Part shown: in pieces, positions 56,064-64,000 of the stretch
Layout of the letters: every line of letters starts with the position of its first letter
Position numbering within the stretch: the stretch's first letter is position 1
Assembly: GCA_026008535.1 (NCBI GenBank)
Contig: BRKX01000011.1
Span: forward strand, 48,282,183-48,346,182
Length of the DNA stretch: 64,000 nt
Reading direction: 5' to 3'
Source: Perilla frutescens
Lineage: Eukaryota; Streptophyta; Magnoliopsida; Lamiales; Lamiaceae
Position numbers and translations under genes: made by a program
Notes under the pieces: model-generated
Told to the model about the DNA's origin: nothing
Database searches by the model: none
What the model saw: only the letters and a program-made list of their open reading frames with translations

Positions 56064-57195
56064 TGATGCACTATTTATTATGCAATTAACTGCAACTAAC
56101 ACAAGTCACTGCAATATAGGTAGTAAATCAGATATCGTATCCACATGGACGGTAATTTCGATCACACTAAGTAATGAGCTAACAGGTTTCTATTATTCAG
56201 GCTACCTATTTTCGAGTTGAATTATTCCTAGGCAAATAATCAAAATTTAATTACTAAACTCAATTATCAAATAAAATGCAAATCGAATAAACTTAAAAAA
56301 TGTGAACTATCAAATAACAAAACTAATTAATCATAGGGAATGCAAATACATGAATCCATTATATATTAATCTAATTCCATCAACTTTCAATTTAATCCAA
56401 TTATCGGTGAAAGATCAGAAATATCGCTATCTATCTCCGCTAGGTCTCAAGGTAGAAGTAGATTAACAATTTATGTATTACTTTCGTCTCTAACTAAATT
56501 GTTAACTCCTAATAGATCAACAAATTTAAAACATCATACAGATCACAAGTACGTGTATCAAATCATTCAATTTAATCCCACCAATTAATTATCTCCGCCA
56601 GGACTCAAATTAATTAGCTAACATACAATGACTATGACCTTAATCATGCATGGGAAATCTAAACTTGAATGTTTGAACCATATAATTTGAAGGAAAATTG
56701 ATGAAGAATTAAACCAATATATAATTTTATACATGCTACAAACCCTAAAATTAAGTATATGAACTACTCACACGTAATGGAATCTAAGATAAAGAAAGAA
56801 ATAAAGAAATTAAAAGATATAATTGAAATTGTAAAATATTAAAGGAACCGTAGTTGAATTATGTAAAATAAAATTTCAATCTTCAAAGTTGTAGAGGAAC
56901 ATCCGTCACGCCGCTATGAAATCTAAATTAAAACTGAAAAATAATGAATGAGAGGCCCTCAAATTCGTCCATGAATGCCCTTTAAATAGTAGAGGGGATG
57001 GAAGTCCACAAAAGAAAGGAGAGTCCGGTCCAAAAGAAAATCCGCCGCGAGTCGCCGATATGAACATGGCCCGTGCTCAAGGGAGCACAGTCCGTGCTCC
57101 TTAGAGCACGGGCCATGCTCTTCTTCGCCACCCGACACACTTCACCATTTTGCTCCGTTCTTGCTCGTTTCTCATCCAATTGACCCGATTCAAAA
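56064..57195 (-). mobile_element. Reversed, truncated gypsy LTR (same family as 43985-50718)
   Basis: Starts TGATGCACTA.. and continues as the complement of the family LTR: ATCGTATCCACATGG (56154-56168) mirrors CCATGTGGATACGAT-type sequence, and CGTTTCTCATCCAATTGACC (about 57165-57184) mirrors the region near the family LTR's left end. The first ~210 bases of the LTR are missing. It truncates the hAT transposase pseudogene. Confidence 0.8.
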
Positions 57196-57244
57196 ATCAA
57201 AAATAAATAATTTATTTTTATTATTTATTAAATATTTTTATATT

Positions 57245-57364
57245 ATTTATTTATTTTCAAAATATAATTTAAAAATATGTGTTAAAATCAAATTTTGATA
57301 GCTTATTTATTTATTTTCAAAATATAATTTAAAAATATGTGTTAAAATCAAATTTTGATAGCTT
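57245..57364 (+). repeat. Perfect 60-bp tandem duplication
   Basis: The 60 bases at 57245-57304 are repeated without change at 57305-57364, just beyond the truncated LTR. The identity implies a recent event or an assembly duplication. Confidence 0.9.
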
Positions 57365-59140
57365 TTATAATTTTGTTGAAGAAAAATGAAAGTGATGCCG
57401 AAATAAATATAACATAAAATAATGTTATAATACAATATAAATATTTATGTATTTGATATAATTTAATATATTCAAATGAAAAATTGAAATGTTAAAGTAT
57501 GTTTCTATGAAGTAAGAATATTTTTATTAACTTGTACAAATTATTGTATATTGATATTAATTAAATATTTTAGAATAAATTTTTTCAATAAAATAAATAA
57601 ATTATAATTTGCTAAAAAAATTAGAAAAAATCATATACTAAAAAGGAAAAATGGCGTTTAGAAATATAAAAAATAAATTAAGGCATGCGCTGATATTTAT
57701 TACCTACTACATACACTTTATTCAATTATAAGAAGATTTGAAATTACATAAAATATTCATTATGTAAGATAAAAAAAAAAATATTTCATTCCGTAGACAT
57801 ACCAATCATAAGAATCGTCATTCCATTCCTAAGTTCATTCCATTTATACCTAATTTCATTCTATCATACCAATCACCTCCTAAGTGCATCAAAAACGCCT
57901 ACCTCCCAATTAATTTATACTTCAATGATTATCTTGCAATTAAGCACATCATCCACTACAAATGTTGTATACAAGGAAGTTATTCAAAATTTATAATTTT
58001 TTTTGTTTTTGTTTTGGAAGTATGTTATTTTTCAATGTACTTTTTTTAATCCAGCTTATCTGAATTATAATTGCGGAAGTAAGAAATTAAATTTTGTAAA
58101 TTTATAAATAATTAAAGTCAAAATTAATTTATTTCACTTAAAAATAGGAATCATTAAAAAATATATATGGAAAGAAAATTTTATTTGCAATTCTCAAAAG
58201 TTCTGAATATTTTTTAGTTTCATTTTTTTAAATAAATATAGAATATATTATCTTGCACGGGTAATACACTGGTAGTTGGTAATAGTATAATCCCGCATCG
58301 AATTTGAAAACAGTATTTATTAATTCACCTTCTTTTAATTACATGCAACAATCACCTCAAACATGTTTTGCTTATACGCAATTTTGTAATGAATCCACAT
58401 TTTTGGCTGTATAACCACGCACCCTCTTCATTTTCCTCCATTTTTGCACCATGGAGCCAAATAGTTTTTGCAGTTGATGAGCCGCCAAACTTCCCATATG
58501 AATGGAAAGAATTAGCAAGAAGGAGCAGAATGAGAAGCAGAGCCCCTCCCCGTCGAGCGGATCAAAGCGGACCAAGGTGGCTTTCTCCCACCGGCCATCC
58601 CCATTTCACCGGCCGAGGCGGTGCTAATGATGGTTATTTATTTCTGGTAACCTTGATTTCAACAATAATCTGAAAAATGAAAAATTATGTTTGACATGAA
58701 TCTATAAAATCTGGAAATAAAACAAAGAAGGTTAATCCCTGCGCACCAGCCCCAATGCAATGTGCGCGTGTTTGACATGTTAGTGCACAGGTAAGAACAC
58801 TAATTTTTTTTAAGCCAAAACGCACATAAATCACAACATATTTCTCGCACAAGTTACATATAGAGTTTAACCACATAAAAATAGAATTTACCAATCAACA
58901 CATCAAATTGTATTTTAATTCACTCCAACTAAGAAAATACGATGAGGGAATATAGGAGAATGGACGGCGTATCATCAAGTGCCGATGTTGACTGGCGTCG
59001 GCGGTGCTCCGGAGCGAGGCACCAATATTTTTGCAAAAGTGGGAAGGGGATGGAAATTTTATTCTTATTTTATTTTATTCTCTCTTTTTTTTTGAATATT
59101 TTTTAGCCAACCCTTTTGAGTTAGGGGCATTTAAGTCTAG
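57365..59140. other. AT-rich intergenic DNA
   Basis: No convincing gene. A 101-codon frame at 58368-58673 (Pro/Arg-rich) shows no recognisable family and is not called. The interval ends near the presumed 3' UTR of the TFIIA gene. Confidence 0.4.
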
Positions 59141-59652
59141 AGCTGGTGAAATTGTATTTCTTAAAAGTTGAAGCGAGTAAAAAAGAAGTTGGGCTCATTC
59201 AGATTTTTTGACTTAAATTGACATGAGGCTAAGTCGGGTTGACTCTTTTTGCATCTTGGCCATATCGGATTCTTGATATTTCAATCATTAACCCTCATAA
59301 TACATGGAGATGCAATAATTGAGTGACATGAAAAATTAAGATAATGCACTAGAGACCATTTTACAGCATCGAGTGCTGGTTTAATTAAACTAATAGGAAA
59401 ATAATATGGGTATTATCAACACCAAAATCATGGAAAGGAACCTGCATGTAAATGTACGTGTTGATAGTCATTCTATAACTCAACACATTAGAAAGCCAAA
59501 ACTCTGTATGTACATGCGGCAGATCACAACTCATTCTAATGCTCTCAAGTTTTCGTTCAACTAGAGCGGCCAAAGGCAAAATTAAACAAAGAAAAAAAAA
59601 AAAAAATGACAAATTCTCTGTGTTTCCTCTGAAGTTCAGCAGCATCAACAAA

Positions 59653-62457
59653 TCAGAAGTCGAATTCTCCAGTTGCCTGCGATACAAAGGGAGAAGCCGA
59701 AATATTATATAAAATGAGAGAATTGATCAACGAGTTATGCAAGGCTGAGCATGCCAGTCGAAATGGGAAATCAAGTGGCGTAAGACAATGCCTACCTTGT
59801 TGAACAGAATGTCCTTGTTATTTATGTGCATAATGCCATCCTTCAATGTGCATTTCCACCTGCTCTTGGTTCTTGTCACCTAAAAGAAACAAGGATCCTG
59901 GTAAGAATAACATCACCGTGGAGAACCAAGGCTGGAAGAATAATAGCATTGACAGAAGAAAACGATGAAAATCAACCAGTGGGGAAAATTTCAGCACCCC
60001 ACCTTGTCAAATTGAGCTAAAACCAAATGTGTTGTGTTTAAATCCTCTCCTTGACCCACATCATCCAGATCATCATCATCATCATCCTCATTCAAGGGTT
60101 CATCATCATCATCATCATCTACAATGTCATTCTGAACAGGAGCTGGAGTTGCTGCTAGCATCTCTAAAAGTGCAGAGTAGAAAATCAGAATTCGGGAAAA
60201 AAAAGTTGAGATGTGAGAAGCAACACATATTGGATCACCGATTATACCATTTGGCAAAGGTGTGTTCACTATATTGTAGTCTTCATTGACAACTCCTTGA
60301 TAATTGTATATCTATCAAGGTAAGGAAAAAGTGACCGAGTTAGTTTGGATTTAAGCTGTACTCTACAGTGGAAAGAAATATAAAGCAATAAGAACACAAC
60401 GGTGGAAACTAACAGAGATGTAACCAAGAAGAGGTGACAAGGCTGAGTTGATTTACGATATTTTCAAGGTGTGGCCACCAATGTTGATGCACAAAAGGAA
60501 AAGGCTAATTAAAGGAAACAAGCAAGTTTCTTAGGAATCAAAATGAATGAAAATGCCAGTACAGTGCCATCATCACCAAAAACACTTTCTCCAAGAGAAA
60601 ACAAGATATCACCAGATCTGCTTCTTAGAGGATATTGAAGGCATAAGTGAGCCAATCTAATAAGAGTTGTGATGGTGTTAATTATGACAAGGATGATTGA
60701 AAAAGCAATGCATGAAGTTACTATTTCACGACGCCAATACTATGGGTAAAATGAGTCACTACTGGAATGCGTGTCATTTGCACATTGCAAATAAGCTGAG
60801 AAGAACTCACATTGGGTGTAGAAAGAGCATCATCATATGGATCCGGTGTTGGGCCATCCAACTGAGGAATCCTAGCAGACATATTCCCCCCTTGAACGAG
60901 CATTTGGTGAGTACCACCTTTAATCGCCTGTCAAATTACAATTAAAAAAAAATATGCTGCGGATAATAATGAAACAAAAATACAAGATGGTTGATCGGCT
61001 AAATTGGTGACGACAGGAAATCCATCAGAGGTGCCAGAGGGTGATCTGCTTCCTCCATGGCAACCATTTTCTGAATAGAGTTCTAAAACACAAACATGTT
61101 GTATAACAAGCTGAACCTTGTTTTAACTTCTTTCTCCATGGAGAGGATCTATTTTGAAATGCAGTTGACATGCATGGAGGAAGTCCAAAATGATAATCTC
61201 AAAATGTAGTACTACTGCATTAGTCAAATATAGGTCATTTCGTTTATGGGAAGGGAGATAGTAAATTTTCTTGGTTTTACCAATTAATTACTTCTTGTAA
61301 GAAAATGTTTCTAAAAAAACTTCAATAGCTAAATAATAACCAAAATTTCGAAGCTTCTGAAGCCCTAAGTAGATCTAAAAGTAAAAATCAAGCAAAAGAA
61401 AATGGAAAGGGTTAACTAAAGTCCTTTTGATGTATTAGATTTAGAAATCATAGTATTAGCCAGGTGGCATCACTGTTTCTTAACAACTAGGGTCGTGCTT
61501 TCCAGAGAAGGAAAAGATAAACATATAATTTCTTCCAGCCAAAGATAAATCAAGCTGTGGTATATAAGATTGTTGCAATAAATAGAGGTGAGAGTAACTG
61601 TTTATATCAAAGAGACAATTTGAGATTTTATGTCTTTTTTCTACCCAACTTCTAAAAGAAACATTACAGGGTTCAGTAAATATTTCACCTACTTCCTGTT
61701 TGACTTATCTACTAATTAGTCTTTCAAATCTTATTAGTATTGATACATCCACTTATGTTTTACATTTAGTTTCATCCCTTGGACTTTCGAGTTCCATAAA
61801 CCTCTTATATTATTTCCTCTATAATTATTATTTCAACACTGTTAAGTGTATACACCCATTAGAGTTCCAGCTCTTTTGTACAATGACTTTCCAACATAAC
61901 CAAACTAACTCTAGCATAACAGATAATTATTTAGTAGAATCATGTGTTCAACATACTATTCCTTTTTCAGAAACAAAGGGCATTATTTTGATATCAATAA
62001 ATAATAGTTCATTTAATGAAATAGAAACAGGTAAATTGGCTAAATACTTGCAATAGTGTGATCATTTCTCAGAAATGCGGAGGCTTAGAACGCTAAAGCT
62101 AGTTGTTAACATACACACAAAATTTTCCATTCATTACAGATAATATCCCTCGTCCAATTTATAACATATGGCTCCCATTGAAATGAAGAAAACAGGAAAT
62201 GAATAACAGAGTTGTGAATGACCTGAATTAGTAAATGACAATTAACGGTTTACAGGTTACACAATATGGAAATGCATCAAACGAGTTCACTAAGGACATC
62301 TGCACCTTTCACAGTGGAATAAAGAGAATTAATGGATACACAAAAAATCTACCTTGGACTCATCTGATAGACTGTCTGATGCTCCATCTTGTTGGGGTAT
62401 GTATCCTGGCTGATATGGACCATCCCGTTTTCGCTTTCCAGAATTCATGAAGAAATC
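59653..62457 (-). CDS. TFIIA-L: TFIIA large subunit (alpha/beta), 3' part
   Basis: Six exons on the minus strand, 62457-62353, 60927-60811, 60311-60248, 60163-60003, 59879-59796 and 59676-59653, join in frame to about 184 C-terminal residues. The linker has DFFMNSGKRKRDGP and GYIPQQDGA, then IPQLDGPTPDPYDDALSTPN and IYNYQGVVNEDYN. An acidic stretch (DDDDDD..NEDDDDDDLDD) precedes the conserved beta domain QGEDLNTTHLVLAQFDKV TRTKSRWKCTLKDGIMHINN KDILFNKATGEFDF, which ends at the stop 59655-59653. TFIIA binds TBP and stabilises it on the TATA box. The N-terminal four-helix-bundle exons (family start like VYxxVIEDVI) are not in the window, so the gene continues past 64000. Confidence 0.93.
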
Positions 62458-64000
62458 CTGCATTTATGTCCACATAATTATGTTCTAACTGAAAGTGCAA
62501 CCAAAATTTAATAAAAAGAAATCTGCTGCAGAGAAACAGAGAAGAAAATTTATTAACCTATCTTTTCATTTCCCTTTCATCCCGAAAACAGAAAAAGAAT
62601 GGTCCTTTCCTAATTTGTTAAAAGTAGGCTTTTATCGGGTAGGTGAATGACCAGCATACCCTTCTTATTGAACTTTTAGTCAAGTCTTTTCGATAACACA
62701 ATAGCATCGCATTTGTGACATAAGAAGTTTCAGATATTCATAAAAATGAAATCAGATGCACATTCATTAAAGCACACAATAGCATCGCATTTGTGACATA
62801 AGAAGTTTCGGATATTCATAAAAATGAAATCAGACGACGTACATTCATTAAAGCACACAATTTTTTTCATCTGTTTTCAATCCAATAGCAATTCTGACTA
62901 CCAGTATTGAAAGATTGGTGTTTAGTGTTATTTACAGTAATCGTTGCTGGGAAGCTAGAAGTGGTGAACCAAAGAAGAAAAACCCTGATTGAGCAACCAA
63001 GCTTTGATGCCAAGCATAAATATTCGAGTGCATACGGGTTTTATCTTTCAAAGTTACCATATTTAGGACATACTGTCCTGTGGTTAAAAAAGTTGGTCAT
63101 TACAATATTACTATTCTTAATGATAGAAGTAAAATAATTCCAATGATCTAAATACTTTACTGATATTAGTTAAAAAGTTGTTACAACATTTTTATTCTTA
63201 GTAACTGACATCAATAATTTCAAAGATCTGAATACTTTACTAATAGTAGTTCTGTAATTTAGTAAGCAACGCTGGTGCCGAACCCAAACTAAATTGAAAT
63301 GGAGATGAATTTGGATTATTATAATTTAAAAATATTCATATCACATGAAAGTACAGTAGTAAAGTCAAAAAATCAAAGAAATCAGAAATTATCAAATTAA
63401 GGTATCACCACTAAAATTTCCTCATACTGGTGACTACAGCTGAAGCTAAAACCCAAATGTGCCAATGCCAAGGCTGACTCTAAGTAACAAGATTATCAAG
63501 TTAGAACTTGGATTCTCAAAAGGTTATCTCGCATCCTCTATTTGCAGCCATAGAACTACAAATCTACATAGGAAACTTTATTATTGAGGTGTCAACGCCA
63601 CTGGAGAATTCACCGGGCAATTTCAAAGTGGTCACGTACTACATTATTTCCTATGAAGGGTTCAGAGCATTCCAGAGACCTTAAATTCCACTTGTATGGA
63701 GATGAAGCAGTTAGACATCTTAACTACACTTAGATATTGTTCTGGAAAGCGACCCAAAATTCCAACAAAAAATATATTTCTCTTGGTTGCAGTTGTGTCT
63801 TTTAGTATGTCTCTGTCCCAAGATAGTTAAAACACTGACATGTTTCAATGTCAATCGTAAACTATTGGGCCCATGCTGATAAAGATGATACCATACATAA
63901 ATCATCATTAATAGTATTATTATAATATTAAAAAACTAGATTAACTAAGCAAAAACAGATGCAGAGATCTACACATATATTCCTCCATGAGCTTTAATCA
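62458..64000 (-). other. Intron of the TFIIA gene, running off the window
   Basis: No coding segment of the TFIIA N-terminus was found here on the minus strand, so this is taken as intron sequence. It contains a 78-bp tandem duplication (62696-62855). Confidence 0.55.
62696..62855 (+). repeat. 78-bp tandem duplication in the TFIIA intron
   Basis: ACACAATAGCATCGCATTTG begins at 62696 and again at 62774. The copies differ by one substitution and a short insertion near 62835. Confidence 0.85.

Noticed and set aside
58368..58673. 101-codon plus-strand frame (Pro/Arg-rich)
   Set aside because: No recognisable domain, no clear promoter and no splice context. It may be a decayed fragment, but I cannot support a gene.
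60990..61085. Possible extra TFIIA exon (frame with MVAMEEADHPLAPLMDF)
   Set aside because: The neighbouring exons already join in phase 0 (SDESK to AIKGG); this stretch ends in an in-frame stop without a donor.

Overview
The window is nuclear DNA of a flowering plant. The coding genes are split by GT-AG introns and their products match conserved angiosperm families. The gene-poor stretches are AT-rich and packed with plant-type transposable elements: a mariner-like element with DD39D chemistry, hAT, Mutator-like, Tourist-like, Helitron and Ty3/gypsy elements, and a tRNA-derived SINE. Gene content fits a eudicot; I cannot name the species.

Left, gene-rich half (about 0.9-37 kb). A DUF3527-family protein gene (3026-5750, +) is followed by an intronless LUX ARRHYTHMO/PCL1-like GARP transcription factor (9071-10045, +), whose promoter carries two evening-element-like motifs. 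A mariner-like element (12959-15105), itself invaded by a small hAT-type MITE, separates it from a plastid J-protein gene (16039-18296, +). That gene converges on a complete seven-exon TOC75-III gene (19108-23126, -). A repeat-rich gap (23.2-30.7 kb) contains a TSD-flanked AT-rich element, three diverged tandem modules split by a solo LTR and a hAT-type element, and a SINE. Next come an LTI65/RD29-like stress gene (30758-32634, +), which appears to carry a one-base frameshift, and a 14-exon plastid-type sugar/H+ symporter gene (33619-37033, -).

Right, repeat-rich half (37-59 kb). In order: a Tourist-like MITE with an internal palindromic tandem array; decayed Helitron RPA-like and PIF1-helicase fragments; a tandem array of roughly 365-bp AT-rich units split by a Mutator-like element (42504-43690) and by a decayed Athila-type Ty3/gypsy element (43985-50718); a hAT transposase pseudogene split by a 2.2-kb solo LTR (53176-55395); and a reversed, truncated copy of the same gypsy LTR. 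At the far right (59653 to beyond the window) lies the 3' part of the gene for the TFIIA large subunit, on the minus strand.

The host genes do not form an operon-like system. They are independent housekeeping, clock and stress genes: plastid protein import (TOC75), a plastid chaperone (J-protein), a plastid sugar transporter, an evening-complex clock gene (LUX) and general transcription (TFIIA). From memory, several have Arabidopsis relatives clustered on chromosome 3 (46.6-46.7) and chromosome 5 (59.0-59.6), which suggests an old collinear block. Most of the unusual structure is in nested and decayed mobile elements. No clear candidate for a completely new biological system was found.
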